Position numbers and translations under genes: made by a program
Assembly: GCF_024679245.1 (NCBI RefSeq)
Contig: NW_027125104.1
Span: 620,001 to 684,000 of the forward strand
Source: Pseudorasbora parva
Lineage: Eukaryota > Chordata > Actinopteri > Cypriniformes > Gobionidae
Reading direction: 5' to 3'
DNA: 64,000 bases
Part shown: in pieces, positions 42,470-56,494 of the stretch
Numbering within the stretch: the stretch's first letter is position 1
How the letters are laid out: each line of letters starts with the position of its first letter
Notes under the pieces: generated by a model
Told to the model about the DNA's origin: nothing
What the model saw: the letters and a program-made list of their open reading frames with translations, nothing else
Database searches by the model: none

Positions 42470-43502
42470 TACACACTGGTTAAAAGCAGATAGCGTGGAG
42501 GGAAAAAGCGTGCGGTTCTTGACGCTTGTGGCGCCGCCCACTGCCCCAAAGGGTGAAGTTGCACCAGTTTTGTTATGTTTCTGTCTCTTTCTGCTGTGTC
42601 AGCCAGTGACCCGGAGAGTTCAGAGAACTGAACTGCGTCTGTTTTCATCGAGGTTGTCGAAACCTGCGACCGGTTTGCCGAATGTGGTTTTTCCCACAAA
42701 CTTTGATATTCAACGGACGAGTTGATTGACAGCAGTGGTCCCAAAGGCAAAGTTGTTCGGATGGAGGTTTTCTGTCGTATGGTACGACTGTCTCGTGCGC
42801 GTGCTGTGAAAAAGCACGCGACATACGTTCGCCTATAGCCGCTCTCATGTTGTTGCTTTTTCATTTTAAAGCGCCACTAGGTGGCCATTCACCGCGTCCT
42901 TTCTCGCCTGACCCCAGACTGAGCCCGTGCACGGGTGTACCGGCTTGGGTGAAATTGTCTCGTTCCGTCCAAGAGCTATAGCCGTTCTAGCAGACCCCGC
43001 CTCGCCCAGCCCGTAGGTTTCGGCCTGCCGCCGCCAAGCTGAATCGAAATTCCCACTTTTTTTCCGATCTGGACGGACAGTCAGACTCCAGAGAATCTTT
43101 CTGCACTGGTTTGGGCCAGATCGGGCAAAAGACCTAGGACTAGTGTGCAAAAGTAGGTTTTTCACAAAATCCCAAATACCCGAAAATTTCGCCAGCGCAA
43201 CCTTCGAATCCGAGGCATGCGTCTCGCTCGGCTCGAGCCAAGGATTCCGATGATATAAGACACTTGGTTCTGCGGCGTGCGGTTTGGGAGCTACGAGCCA
43301 TTTCGTACTTTCGGTGGCTGTAGCGCCACCGCCGGGCCCATCGGGGGGCCAGCCTTGGTGATGTTGTAGAGCGAGTGGCTAGTACCATCCCTCAAAGTTT
43401 CAGGTCTCTACGACGTACGGCCTTTGCCAACCCTCCCCCCCCTCACCGCTTCCCAGATGGGCGTCGCCTTTGCCGGCTCCCCTGCCGCTGCGTCATTGTG
43501 TC

Positions 43503-43693
43503 ATCGCTTCTCGGCCTTTTGGCTAAGATCAAGTGTAGTATCTGTTCTTATCAGTTTAATATCTGATACGTCCCCTATCCGGGGACTGCATATTAAATTG
43601 ATTTTTGGCACATGGAGCCGGAACCGGGGCTTGCTCCGTCCACTCCACGCATCGACCTGGTATTGCAGTGCCTCCAGGAACGGTGTGCTTCCC
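43503..43693 (+). ncRNA. RNU2: U2 spliceosomal snRNA (copy 16)
   Basis: Complete; standard PSE; no variant seen. Confidence 0.97.
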
Positions 43694-44161
43694 CTTTTTG
43701 GGGACTGCGAATTGTTGTGACTAATAGAAGAACCAACAACACCACTGGAATTTTGTCAGAGAATACAGAAATACGCAGGAAGCGCATACAGAATGACGAT
43801 GAGGTGACCGTTGACGATGACCGTGCCACAGAGAAAGCAGCAAGCTGCGGTCATATGAGCATAGGGAAAAAAGAAGAACAAAAGCGTCGGTTGCCGGCCG
43901 GCTGACTCATCACCGTCACAGCACGTTTTTTGATGTCCCTCTTATTTGAGAGTCTTTACCAACGAGCTGATGAGTCGAATCGGGGGTTTGTGTTGGATGG
44001 ATTAGGGACACCTGATTCAAATCAAGGTCAGGCACGCACGCACGCAGCAGTCAAGCAATGGAAGGTGCCCCGTCCTTCCTTTTCTTGGGGGAGGGGAAGG
44101 TCACCGTGTTTGAGGATGGCGAAGGGGGATAGGGCGCCTCTGCCTGGAGGCCAGGCAACTC

Positions 44162-44325
44162 ATACTTACCTGGCAGGGGAGACACCATGATCAGGAAGGT
44201 GGTTCACCCAGGGCGAGGCTCGGCCATTGCACTCCGGTTGTGCTGACCCCTGCGAATTCCCCAAATGTGGGAATCTCGACTGCATAATTTATGGTAGTGG
44301 GGGACTGCGTTCGCGCTCTCCCCTG
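44162..44325 (+). ncRNA. RNU1: U1 spliceosomal snRNA (copy 19)
   Basis: The gene is unchanged; G at 43982. Confidence 0.97.
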
Positions 44326-45358
44326 TACACACTGGTTAAAAGCAGATAGCGTGGAGGGAAAAAGCGTGCGGTTCTTGACGCTTGTGGCGCCGCCCACTGC
44401 CCCAAAGGGTGAAGTTGCACCAGTTTTGTTATGTTTCTGTCTCTTTCTGCTGTGTCAGCCAGTGACCCGGAGAGTTCAGAGAACTGAACTGCGTCTGTTT
44501 TCATCGAGGTTGTCGAAACCTGCGACCGGTTTGCCGAATGTGGTTTTTCCCACAAACTTTGATATTCAACGGACGAGTTGATTGACAGCAGTGGTCCCAA
44601 AGGCAAAGTTGTTCGGATGGAGGTTTTCTGTCGTATGGTACGACTGTCTCGTGCGCGTGCTGTGAAAAAGCACGCGACATACGTTCGCCTATAGCCGCTC
44701 TCATGTTGTTGCTTTTTCATTTTAAAGCGCCACTAGGTGGCCATTCACCGCGTCCTTTCTCGCCTGACCCCAGACTGAGCCCGTGCACGGGTGTACCGGC
44801 TTGGGTGAAATTGTCTCGTTCCGTCCAAGAGCTATAGCCGTTCTAGCAGACCCCGCCTCGCCCAGCCCGTAGGTTTCGGCCTGCCGCCGCCAAGCTGAAT
44901 CGAAATTCCCACTTTTTTTCCGATCTGGACGGACAGTCAGACTCCAGAGAATCTTTCTGCACTGGTTTGGGCCAGATCGGGCAAAAGACCTAGGACTAGT
45001 GTGCAAAAGTAGGTTTTTCACAAAATCCCAAATACCCGAAAATTTCGCCAGCGCAACCTTCGAATCCGAGGCATGCGTCTCGCTCGGCTCGAGCCAAGGA
45101 TTCCGATGATATAAGACACTTGGTTCTGCGGCGTGCGGTTTGGGAGCTACGAGCCATTTCGTACTTTCGGTGGCTGTAGCGCCACCGCCGGGCCCATCGG
45201 GGGGCCAGCCTTGGTGATGTTGTAGAGCGAGTGGCTAGTACCATCCCTCAAAGTTTCAGGTCTCTACGACGTACGGCCTTTGCCAACCCTCCCCCCCCTC
45301 ACCGCTTCCCAGATGGGCGTCGCCTTTGCCGGCTCCCCTGCCGCTGCGTCATTGTGTC

Positions 45359-45549
45359 ATCGCTTCTCGGCCTTTTGGCTAAGATCAAGTGTAGTATCTG
45401 TTCTTATCAGTTTAATATCTGATACGTCCCCTATCCGGGGACTGCATATTAAATTGATTTTTGGCACATGGAGCCGGAACCGGGGCTTGCTCCGTCCACT
45501 CCACGCATCGACCTGGTATTGCAGTGCCTCCAGGAACGGTGTGCTTCCC
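45359..45549 (+). ncRNA. RNU2: U2 spliceosomal snRNA (copy 17)
   Basis: Complete; standard PSE; no variant seen. Confidence 0.97.
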
Positions 45550-46017
45550 CTTTTTGGGGACTGCGAATTGTTGTGACTAATAGAAGAACCAACAACACCA
45601 CTGGAATTTTGTCAGAGAATACAGAAATACGCAGGAAGCGCATACAGAATGACGATGAGGTGACCGTTGACGATGACCGTGCCACAGAGAAAGCAGCAAG
45701 CTGCGGTCATATGAGCATAGGGAAAAAAGAAGAACAAAAGCGTCGGTTGCCGGCCGGCTGACTCATCACCGTCACAGCACGTTTTTTGATGTCCCTCTTA
45801 TTTGAGAGTCTTTACCAACGAGCTGATGAGTCGAATCGGGGGTTTGTGTTGGATGGATTAGGGACACCTGATTCAAATCAAGGTCAGGCACGCACGCACG
45901 CAGCAGTCAAGCAATGGAAGGTGCCCCGTCCTTCCTTTTCTTGGGGGAGGGGAAGGTCACCGTGTTTGAGGATGGCGAAGGGGGATAGGGCGCCTCTGCC
46001 TGGAGGCCAGGCAACTC

Positions 46018-46181
46018 ATACTTACCTGGCAGGGGAGACACCATGATCAGGAAGGTGGTTCACCCAGGGCGAGGCTCGGCCATTGCACTCCGGTTGTGCT
46101 GACCCCTGCGAATTCCCCAAATGTGGGAATCTCGACTGCATAATTTATGGTAGTGGGGGACTGCGTTCGCGCTCTCCCCTG
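46018..46181 (+). ncRNA. RNU1: U1 spliceosomal snRNA (copy 20)
   Basis: The gene is unchanged; G at 45838. Confidence 0.97.
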
Positions 46182-47214
46182 TACACACTGGTTAAAAGCA
46201 GATAGCGTGGAGGGAAAAAGCGTGCGGTTCTTGACGCTTGTGGCGCCGCCCACTGCCCCAAAGGGTGAAGTTGCACCAGTTTTGTTATGTTTCTGTCTCT
46301 TTCTGCTGTGTCAGCCAGTGACCCGGAGAGTTCAGAGAACTGAACTGCGTCTGTTTTCATCGAGGTTGTCGAAACCTGCGACCGGTTTGCCGAATGTGGT
46401 TTTTCCCACAAACTTTGATATTCAACGGACGAGTTGATTGACAGCAGTGGTCCCAAAGGCAAAGTTGTTCGGATGGAGGTTTTCTGTCGTATGGTACGAC
46501 TGTCTCGTGCGCGTGCTGTGAAAAAGCACGCGACATACGTTCGCCTATAGCCGCTCTCATGTTGTTGCTTTTTCATTTTAAAGCGCCACTAGGTGGCCAT
46601 TCACCGCGTCCTTTCTCGCCTGACCCCAGACTGAGCCCGTGCACGGGTGTACCGGCTTGGGTGAAATTGTCTCGTTCCGTCCAAGAGCTATAGCCGTTCT
46701 AGCAGACCCCGCCTCGCCCAGCCCGTAGGTTTCGGCCTGCCGCCGCCAAGCTGAATCGAAATTCCCACTTTTTTTCCGATCTGGACGGACAGTCAGACTC
46801 CAGAGAATCTTTCTGCACTGGTTTGGGCCAGATCGGGCAAAAGACCTAGGACTAGTGTGCAAAAGTAGGTTTTTCACAAAATCCCAAATACCCGAAAATT
46901 TCGCCAGCGCAACCTTCGAATCCGAGGCATGCGTCTCGCTCGGCTCGAGCCAAGGATTCCGATGATATAAGACACTTGGTTCTGCGGCGTGCGGTTTGGG
47001 AGCTACGAGCCATTTCGTACTTTCGGTGGCTGTAGCGCCACCGCCGGGCCCATCGGGGGGCCAGCCTTGGTGATGTTGTAGAGCGAGTGGCTAGTACCAT
47101 CCCTCAAAGTTTCAGGTCTCTACGACGTACGGCCTTTGCCAACCCTCCCCCCCCTCACCGCTTCCCAGATGGGCGTCGCCTTTGCCGGCTCCCCTGCCGC
47201 TGCGTCATTGTGTC

Positions 47215-47405
47215 ATCGCTTCTCGGCCTTTTGGCTAAGATCAAGTGTAGTATCTGTTCTTATCAGTTTAATATCTGATACGTCCCCTATCCGGGGACTG
47301 CATATTAAATTGATTTTTGGCACATGGAGCCGGAACCGGGGCTTGCTCCGTCCACTCCACGCATCGACCTGGTATTGCAGTGCCTCCAGGAACGGTGTGC
47401 TTCCC
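47215..47405 (+). ncRNA. RNU2: U2 spliceosomal snRNA (copy 18)
   Basis: Complete; standard PSE; no variant seen in the gene. Confidence 0.97.
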
Positions 47406-47873
47406 CTTTTTGGGGACTGCGAATTGTTGTGACTAATAGAAGAACCAACAACACCACTGGAATTTTGTCAGAGAATACAGAAATACGCAGGAAGCGCATA
47501 CAGAATGACGATGAGGTGACCGTTGACGATGACCATGCCACAGAGAAAGCAGCAAGCTGCGGTCATATGAGCATAGGGAAAAAAGAAGAACAAAAGCGTC
47601 GGTTGCCGGCCGGCTGACTCATCACCGTCACAGCACGTTTTTTGATGTCCCTCTTATTTGAGAGTCTTTACCAACGAGCTGATGAGTCGAATCAGGGGTT
47701 TGTGTTGGATGGATTAGGGACACCTGATTCAAATCAAGGTCAGGCACGCACGCACGCAGCAGTCAAGCAATGGAAGGTGCCCCGTCCTTCCTTTTCTTGG
47801 GGGAGGGGAAGGTCACCGTGTTTGAGGATGGCGAAGGGGGATAGGGCGCCTCTGCCTGGAGGCCAGGCAACTC

Positions 47874-48037
47874 ATACTTACCTGGCAGGGGAGACACCAT
47901 GATCAGGAAGGTGGTTCACCCAGGGCGAGGCTCGGCCATTGCACTCCGGTTGTGCTGACCCCTGCGAATTCCCCAAATGTGGGAATCTCGACTGCATAAT
48001 TTATGGTAGTGGGGGACTGCGTTCGCGCTCTCCCCTG
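47874..48037 (+). ncRNA. RNU1: U1 spliceosomal snRNA (copy 21)
   Basis: The gene is unchanged; A at 47694. The spacer after the preceding U2 has GACCATGCC near 47535 instead of GACCGTGCC. Confidence 0.97.
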
Positions 48038-49070
48038 TACACACTGGTTAAAAGCAGATAGCGTGGAGGGAAAAAGCGTGCGGTTCTTGACGCTTGTGGC
48101 GCCGCCCACTGCCCCAAAGGGTGAAGTTGCACCAGTTTTGTTATGTTTCTGTCTCTTTCTGCTGTGTCAGCCAGTGACCCGGAGAGTTCAGAGAACTGAA
48201 CTGCGTCTGTTTTCATCGAGGTTGTCGAAACCTGCGACCGGTTTGCCGAATGTGGTTTTTCCCACAAACTTTGATATTCAACGGACGAGTTGATTGACAG
48301 CAGTGGTCCCAAAGGCAAAGTTGTTCGGATGGAGGTTTTCTGTCGTATGGTACGACTGTCTCGTGCGCGTGCTGTGAAAAAGCACGCGACATACGTTCGC
48401 CTATAGCCGCTCTCATGTTGTTGCTTTTTCATTTTAAAGCGCCACTAGGTGGCCATTCACCGCGTCCTTTCTCGCCTGACCCCAGACTGAGCCCGTGCAC
48501 GGGTGTACCGGCTTGGGTGAAATTGTCTCGTTCCGTCCAAGAGCTATAGCCGTTCTAGCAGACCCCGCCTCGCCCAGCCCGTAGGTTTCGGCCTGCCGCC
48601 GCCAAGCTGAATCGAAATTCCCACTTTTTTTCCGATCTGGACGGACAGTCAGACTCCAGAGAATCTTTCTGCACTGGTTTGGGCCAGATCGGGCAAAAGA
48701 CCTAGGACTAGTGTGCAAAAGTAGGTTTTTCACAAAATCCCAAATACCCGAAAATTTCGCCAGCGCAACCTTCGAATCCGAGGCATGCGTCTCGCTCGGC
48801 TCGAGCCAAGGATTCCGATGATATAAGACACTTGGTTCTGCGGCGTGCGGTTTGGGAGCTACGAGCCATTTCGTACTTTCGGTGGCTGTAGCGCCACCGC
48901 CGGGCCCATCGGGGGGCCAGCCTTGGTGATGTTGTAGAGCGAGTGGCTAGTACCATCCCTCAAAGTTTCAGGTCTCTACGACGTACGGCCTTTGCCAACC
49001 CTCCCCCCCCTCACCGCTTCCCAGATGGGCGTCGCCTTTGCCGGCTCCCCTGCCGCTGCGTCATTATGTC

Positions 49071-49261
49071 ATCGCTTCTCGGCCTTTTGGCTAAGATCAA
49101 GTGTAGTATCTGTTCTTATCAGTTTAATATCTGATACGTCCCCTATCCGGGGACTGCATATTAAATTGATTTTTGGCACATGGAGCCGGAACCGGGGCTT
49201 GCTCCGTCCACTCCACGCATCGACCTGGTATTGCAGTGCCTCCAGGAACGGTGTGCTTCCC
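49071..49261 (+). ncRNA. RNU2: U2 spliceosomal snRNA (copy 19)
   Basis: The gene is complete. Position -5 is A (49066) instead of G, close to the transcription start. Confidence 0.97.
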
Positions 49262-49729
49262 CTTTTTGGGGACTGCGAATTGTTGTGACTAATAGAAGAA
49301 CCAACAACACCACTGGAATTTTGTCAGAGAATACAGAAATACGCAGGAAGCGCATACAGAATGACGATGAGGTGACCGTTGACGATGACCGTGCCACAGA
49401 GAAAGCAGCAAGCTGCGGTCATATGAGCATAGGGAAAAAAGAAGAACAAAAGCGTCGGTTGCCGGCCGGCTGACTCATCACCGTCACAGCACGTTTTTTG
49501 ATGTCCCTCTTATTTGAGAGTCTTTACCAACGAGCTGATGAGTCGAATCGGGGGTTTGTGTTGGATGGATTAGGGACACCTGATTCAAATCAAGGTCAGG
49601 CACGCACGCACGCAGCAGTCAAGCAATGGAAGGTGCCCCGTCCTTCCTTTTCTTGGGGGAGGGGAAGGTCACCGTGTTTGAGGATGGCGAAGGGGGATAG
49701 GGCGCCTCTGCCTGGAGGCCAGGCAACTC

Positions 49730-49893
49730 ATACTTACCTGGCAGGGGAGACACCATGATCAGGAAGGTGGTTCACCCAGGGCGAGGCTCGGCCATTGCAC
49801 TCCGGTTGTGCTGACCCCTGCGAATTCCCCAAATGTGGGAATCTCGACTGCATAATTTATGGTAGTGGGGGACTGCGTTCGCGCTCTCCCCTG
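49730..49893 (+). ncRNA. RNU1: U1 spliceosomal snRNA (copy 22)
   Basis: The gene is unchanged; G at 49550. Confidence 0.97.
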
Positions 49894-50926
49894 TACACAC
49901 TGGTTAAAAGCAGATAGCGTGGAGGGAAAAAGCGTGCGGTTCTTGACGCTTGTGGCGCCGCCCACTGCCCCAAAGGGTGAAGTTGCACCAGTTTTGTTAT
50001 GTTTCTGTCTCTTTCTGCTGTGTCAGCCAGTGACCCGGAGAGTTCAGAGAACTGAACTGCGTCTGTTTTCATCGAGGTTGTCGAAACCTGCGACCGGTTT
50101 GCCGAATGTGGTTTTTCCCACAAACTTTGATATTCAACGGACGAGTTGATTGACAGCAGTGGTCCCAAAGGCAAAGTTGTTCGGATGGAGGTTTTCTGTC
50201 GTATGGTACGACTGTCTCGTGCGCGTGCTGTGAAAAAGCACGCGACATACGTTCGCCTATAGCCGCTCTCATGTTGTTGCTTTTTCATTTTAAAGCGCCA
50301 CTAGGTGGCCATTCACCGCGTCCTTTCTCGCCTGACCCCAGACTGAGCCCGTGCACGGGTGTACCGGCTTGGGTGAAATTGTCTCGTTCCGTCCAAGAGC
50401 TATAGCCGTTCTAGCAGACCCCGCCTCGCCCAGCCCGTAGGTTTCGGCCTGCCGCCGCCAAGCTGAATCGAAATTCCCACTTTTTTTCCGATCTGGACGG
50501 ACAGTCAGACTCCAGAGAATCTTTCTGCACTGGTTTGGGCCAGATCGGGCAAAAGACCTAGGACTAGTGTGCAAAAGTAGGTTTTTCACAAAATCCCAAA
50601 TACCCGAAAATTTCGCCAGCGCAACCTTCGAATCCGAGGCATGCGTCTCGCTCGGCTCGAGCCAAGGATTCCGATGATATAAGACACTTGGTTCTGCGGC
50701 GTGCGGTTTGGGAGCTACGAGCCATTTCGTACTTTCGGTGGCTGTAGCGCCACCGCCGGGCCCATCGGGGGGCCAGCCTTGGTGATGTTGTAGAGCGAGT
50801 GGCTAGTACCATCCCTCAAAGTTTCAGGTCTCTACGACGTACGGCCTTTGCCAACCCTCCCCCCCCTCACCGCTTCCCAGATGGGCGTCGCCTTTGCCGG
50901 CTCCCCTGCCGCTGCGTCATTGTGTC

Positions 50927-51117
50927 ATCGCTTCTCGGCCTTTTGGCTAAGATCAAGTGTAGTATCTGTTCTTATCAGTTTAATATCTGATACGTCCCCT
51001 ATCCGGGGACTGCATATTAAATTGATTTTTGGCACATGGAGCCGGAACCGGGGCTTGCTCCGTCCACTCCACGCATCGACCTGGTATTGCAGTGCCTCCA
51101 GGAACGGTGTGCTTCCC
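50927..51117 (+). ncRNA. RNU2: U2 spliceosomal snRNA (copy 20)
   Basis: Complete; standard PSE; no variant seen. Confidence 0.97.
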
Positions 51118-51585
51118 CTTTTTGGGGACTGCGAATTGTTGTGACTAATAGAAGAACCAACAACACCACTGGAATTTTGTCAGAGAATACAGAAATACGC
51201 AGGAAGCGCATACAGAATGACGATGAGGTGACCGTTGACGATGACCGTGCCACAGAGAAAGCAGCAAGCTGCGGTCATATGAGCATAGGGAAAAAAGAAG
51301 AACAAAAGCGTCGGTTGCCGGCCGGCTGACTCATCACCGTCACAGCACGTTTTTTGATGTCCCTCTTATTTGAGAGTCTTTACCAACGAGCTGATGAGTC
51401 GAATCGGGGGTTTGTGTTGGATGGATTAGGGACACCTGATTCAAATCAAGGTCAGGCACGCACGCACGCAGCAGTCAAGCAATGGAAGGTGCCCCGTCCT
51501 TCCTTTTCTTGGGGGAGGGGAAGGTCACCGTGTTTGAGGATGGCGAAGGGGGATAGGGCGCCTCTGCCTGGAGGCCAGGCAACTC

Positions 51586-51749
51586 ATACTTACCTGGCAG
51601 GGGAGACACCATGATCAGGAAGGTGGTTCACCCAGGGCGAGGCTCGGCCATTGCACTCCGGTTGTGCTGACCCCTGCGAATTCCCCAAATGTGGGAATCT
51701 CGACTGCATAATTTATGGTAGTGGGGGACTGCGTTCGCGCTCTCCCCTG
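51586..51749 (+). ncRNA. RNU1: U1 spliceosomal snRNA (copy 23)
   Basis: The gene is unchanged; G at 51406. Confidence 0.97.
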
Positions 51750-52782
51750 TACACACTGGTTAAAAGCAGATAGCGTGGAGGGAAAAAGCGTGCGGTTCTT
51801 GACGCTTGTGGCGCCGCCCACTGCCCCAAAGGGTGAAGTTGCACCAGTTTTGTTATGTTTCTGTCTCTTTCTGCTGTGTCAGCCAGTGACCCGGAGAGTT
51901 CAGAGAACTGAACTGCGTCTGTTTTCATCGAGGTTGTCGAAACCTGCGACCGGTTTGCCGAATGTGGTTTTTCCCACAAACTTTGATATTCAACGGACGA
52001 GTTGATTGACAGCAGTGGTCCCAAAGGCAAAGTTGTTCGGATGGAGGTTTTCTGTCGTATGGTACGACTGTCTCGTGCGCGTGCTGTGAAAAAGCACGCG
52101 ACATACGTTCGCCTATAGCCGCTCTCATGTTGTTGCTTTTTCATTTTAAAGCGCCACTAGGTGGCCATTCACCGCGTCCTTTCTCGCCTGACCCCAGACT
52201 GAGCCCGTGCACGGGTGTACCGGCTTGGGTGAAATTGTCTCGTTCCGTCCAAGAGCTATAGCCGTTCTAGCAGACCCCGCCTCGCCCAGCCCGTAGGTTT
52301 CGGCCTGCCGCCGCCAAGCTGAATCGAAATTCCCACTTTTTTTCCGATCTGGACGGACAGTCAGACTCCAGAGAATCTTTCTGCACTGGTTTGGGCCAGA
52401 TCGGGCAAAAGACCTAGGACTAGTGTGCAAAAGTAGGTTTTTCACAAAATCCCAAATACCCGAAAATTTCGCCAGCGCAACCTTCGAATCCGAGGCATGC
52501 GTCTCGCTCGGCTCGAGCCAAGGATTCCGATGATATAAGACACTTGGTTCTGCGGCGTGCGGTTTGGGAGCTACGAGCCATTTCGTACTTTCGGTGGCTG
52601 TAGCGCCACCGCCGGGCCCATCGGGGGGCCAGCCTTGGTGATGTTGTAGAGCGAGTGGCTAGTACCATCCCTCAAAGTTTCAGGTCTCTACGACGTACGG
52701 CCTTTGCCAACCCTCCCCCCCCTCACCGCTTCCCAGATGGGCGTCGCCTTTGCCGGCTCCCCTGCCGCTGCGTCATTGTGTC

Positions 52783-52973
52783 ATCGCTTCTCGGCCTTTT
52801 GGCTAAGATCAAGTGTAGTATCTGTTCTTATCAGTTTAATATCTGATACGTCCCCTATCCGGGGACTGCATATTAAATTGATTTTTGGCACATGGAGCCG
52901 GAACCGGGGCTTGCTCCGTCCACTCCACGCATCGACCTGGTATTGCAGTGCCTCCAGGAACGGTGTGCTTCCC
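52783..52973 (+). ncRNA. RNU2: U2 spliceosomal snRNA (copy 21)
   Basis: Complete; standard PSE; no variant seen. Confidence 0.97.
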
Positions 52974-53441
52974 CTTTTTGGGGACTGCGAATTGTTGTGA
53001 CTAATAGAAGAACCAACAACACCACTGGAATTTTGTCAGAGAATACAGAAATACGCAGGAAGCGCATACAGAATGACGATGAGGTGACCGTTGACGATGA
53101 CCGTGCCACAGAGAAAGCAGCAAGCTGCGGTCATATGAGCATAGGGAAAAAAGAAGAACAAAAGCGTCGGTTGCCGGCCGGCTGACTCATCACCGTCACA
53201 GCACGTTTTTTGATGTCCCTCTTATTTGAGAGTCTTTACCAACGAGCTGATGAGTCGAATCAGGGGTTTGTGTTGGATGGATTAGGGACACCTGATTCAA
53301 ATCAAGGTCAGGCACGCACGCACGCAGCAGTCAAGCAATGGAAGGTGCCCCGTCCTTCCTTTTCTTGGGGGAGGGGAAGGTCACCGTGTTTGAGGATGGC
53401 GAAGGGGGATAGGGCGCCTCTGCCTGGAGGCCAGGCAACTC

Positions 53442-53605
53442 ATACTTACCTGGCAGGGGAGACACCATGATCAGGAAGGTGGTTCACCCAGGGCGAGGCT
53501 CGGCCATTGCACTCCGGTTGTGCTGACCCCTGCGAATTCCCCAAATGTGGGAATCTCGACTGCATAATTTATGGTAGTGGGGGACTGCGTTCGCGCTCTC
53601 CCCTG
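53442..53605 (+). ncRNA. RNU1: U1 spliceosomal snRNA (copy 24)
   Basis: The gene is unchanged. A at 53262; first unit of the alternating dimer region. Confidence 0.97.
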
Positions 53606-54638
53606 TACACACTGGTTAAAAGCAGATAGCGTGGAGGGAAAAAGCGTGCGGTTCTTGACGCTTGTGGCGCCGCCCACTGCCCCAAAGGGTGAAGTTGCAC
53701 CAGTTTTGTTATGTTTCTGTCTCTTTCTGCTGTGTCAGCCAGTGACCCGGAGAGTTCAGAGAACTGAACTGCGTCTGTTTTCATCGAGGTTGTCGAAACC
53801 TGCGACCGGTTTGCCGAATGTGGTTTTTCCCACAAACTTTGATATTCAACGGACGAGTTGATTGACAGCAGTGGTCCCAAAGGCAAAGTTGTTCGGATGG
53901 AGGTTTTCTGTCGTATGGTACGACTGTCTCGTGCGCGTGCTGTGAAAAAGCACGCGACATACGTTCGCCTATAGCCGCTCTCATGTTGTTGCTTTTTCAT
54001 TTTAAAGCGCCACTAGGTGGCCATTCACCGCGTCCTTTCTCGCCTGACCCCAGACTGAGCCCGTGCACGGGTGTACCGGCTTGGGTGAAATTGTCTCGTT
54101 CCGTCCAAGAGCTATAGCCGTTCTAGCAGACCCCGCCTCGCCCAGCCCGTAGGTTTCGGCCTGCCGCCGCCAAGCTGAATCGAAATTCCCACTTTTTTTC
54201 CGATCTGGACGGACAGTCAGACTCCAGAGAATCTTTCTGCACTGGTTTGGGCCAGATCGGGCAAAAGACCTAGGACTAGTGTGCAAAAGTAGGTTTTTCA
54301 CAAAATCCCAAATACCCGAAAATTTCGCCAGCGCAACCTTCGAATCCGAGGCATGCGTCTCGCTCGGCTCGAGCCAAGGATTCCGATGATATAAGACACT
54401 TGGTTCTGCGGCGTGCGGTTTGGGAGCTACGAGCCATTTCGTACTTTCGGTGGCTGTAGCGCCACCGCCGGGCCCATCGGGGGGCCAGCCTTGGTGATGT
54501 TGTAGAGCGAGTGGCTAGTACCATCCCTCAAAGTTTCAGGTCTCTACGACGTACGGCCTTTGCCAACCCTCCCCCCCCTCACCGCTTCCCAGATGGGCGT
54601 CGCCTTTGCCGGCTCCCCTGCCGCTGCGTCATTGTGTC

Positions 54639-54829
54639 ATCGCTTCTCGGCCTTTTGGCTAAGATCAAGTGTAGTATCTGTTCTTATCAGTTTAATATCT
54701 GATACGTCCCCTATCCGGGGACTGCATATTAAATTGATTTTTGGCACATGGAGCCGGAACCGGGGCTTGCTCCGTCCACTCCACGCATCGACCTGGTATT
54801 GCAGTGCCTCCAGGAACGGTGTGCTTCCC
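54639..54829 (+). ncRNA. RNU2: U2 spliceosomal snRNA (copy 22)
   Basis: Complete; standard PSE (C at 54583). First U2 of the dimer region. Confidence 0.97.
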
Positions 54830-55297
54830 CTTTTTGGGGACTGCGAATTGTTGTGACTAATAGAAGAACCAACAACACCACTGGAATTTTGTCAGAGAAT
54901 ACAGAAATACGCAGGAAGCGCATACAGAATGATGATGAGGTGACCGTTGACGATGACCGTGCCACAGAGAAAGCAGCAAGCTGCGGTCATATGAGCATAG
55001 GGAAAAAAGAAGAACAAAAGCGTCGGTTGCCGGCCGGCTGACTCATCACCGTCACAGCACGTTTTTTGATGTCCCTCTTATTTGAGAGTCTTTACCAACG
55101 AGCTGATGAGTCGAATCGGGGGTTTGTGTTGGATGGATTAGGGACACCTGATTCAAATCAAGGTCAGGCACGCACGCACGCAGCAGTCAAGCAATGGAAG
55201 GTGCCCCGTCCTTCCTTTTCTTGGGGGAGGGGAAGGTCACCGTGTTTGAGGATGGCGAAGGGGGATAGGGCGCCTCTGCCTGGAGGCCAGGCAACTC

Positions 55298-55461
55298 ATA
55301 CTTACCTGGCAGGGGAGACACCATGATCAGGAAGGTGGTTCACCCAGGGCGAGGCTCGGCCATTGCACTCCGGTTGTGCTGACCCCTGCGAATTCCCCAA
55401 ATGTGGGAATCTCGACTGCATAATTTATGGTAGTGGGGGACTGCGTTCGCGCTCTCCCCTG
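55298..55461 (+). ncRNA. RNU1: U1 spliceosomal snRNA (copy 25)
   Basis: The gene is unchanged. G at 55118. The upstream spacer has GATGATGAGG near 54932, a private C-to-T change. Confidence 0.97.
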
Positions 55462-56494
55462 TACACACTGGTTAAAAGCAGATAGCGTGGAGGGAAAAAG
55501 CGTGCGGTTCTTGACGCTTGTGGCGCCGCCCACTGCCCCAAAGGGTGAAGTTGCACCAGTTTTGTTATGTTTCTGTCTCTTTCTGCTGTGTCAGCCAGTG
55601 ACCCGGAGAGTTCAGAGAACTGAACTGCGTCTGTTTTCATCGAGGTTGTCGAAACCTGCGACCGGTTTGCCGAATGTGGTTTTTCCCACAAACTTTGATA
55701 TTCAACGGACGAGTTGATTGACAGCAGTGGTCCCAAAGGCAAAGTTGTTCGGATGGAGGTTTTCTGTCGTATGGTACGACTGTCTCGTGCGCGTGCTGTG
55801 AAAAAGCACGCGACATACGTTCGCCTATAGCCGCTCTCATGTTGTTGCTTTTTCATTTTAAAGCGCCACTAGGTGGCCATTCACCGCGTCCTTTCTCGCC
55901 TGACCCCAGACTGAGCCCGTGCACGGGTGTACCGGCTTGGGTGAAATTGTCTCGTTCCGTCCAAGAGCTATAGCCGTTCTAGCAGACCCCGCCTCGCCCA
56001 GCCCGTAGGTTTCGGCCTGCCGCCGCCAAGCTGAATCGAAATTCCCACTTTTTTTCCGATCTGGACGGACAGTCAGACTCCAGAGAATCTTTCTGCACTG
56101 GTTTGGGCCAGATCGGGCAAAAGACCTAGGACTAGTGTGCAAAAGTAGGTTTTTCACAAAATCCCAAATACCCGAAAATTTCGCCAGCGCAACCTTCGAA
56201 TCCGAGGCATGCGTCTCGCTCGGCTCGAGCCAAGGATTCCGATGATATAAGACACTTGGTTCTGCGGCGTGCGGTTTGGGAGCTACGAGCCATTTCGTAC
56301 TTTCGGTGGCTGTAGCGCCACCGCCGGGCCCATCGGGGGGCCAGCCTTGGTGATGTTGTAGAGCGAGTGGCTAGTACCATCCCTCAAAGTTTCAGGTCTC
56401 TACGACGTACGGCCTTTGCCAACCCTCCCCCCCCTCACAGCTTCCCAGATGGGCGTCGCCTTTGCCGGCTCCCCTGCCGCTGCGTCATTGTGTC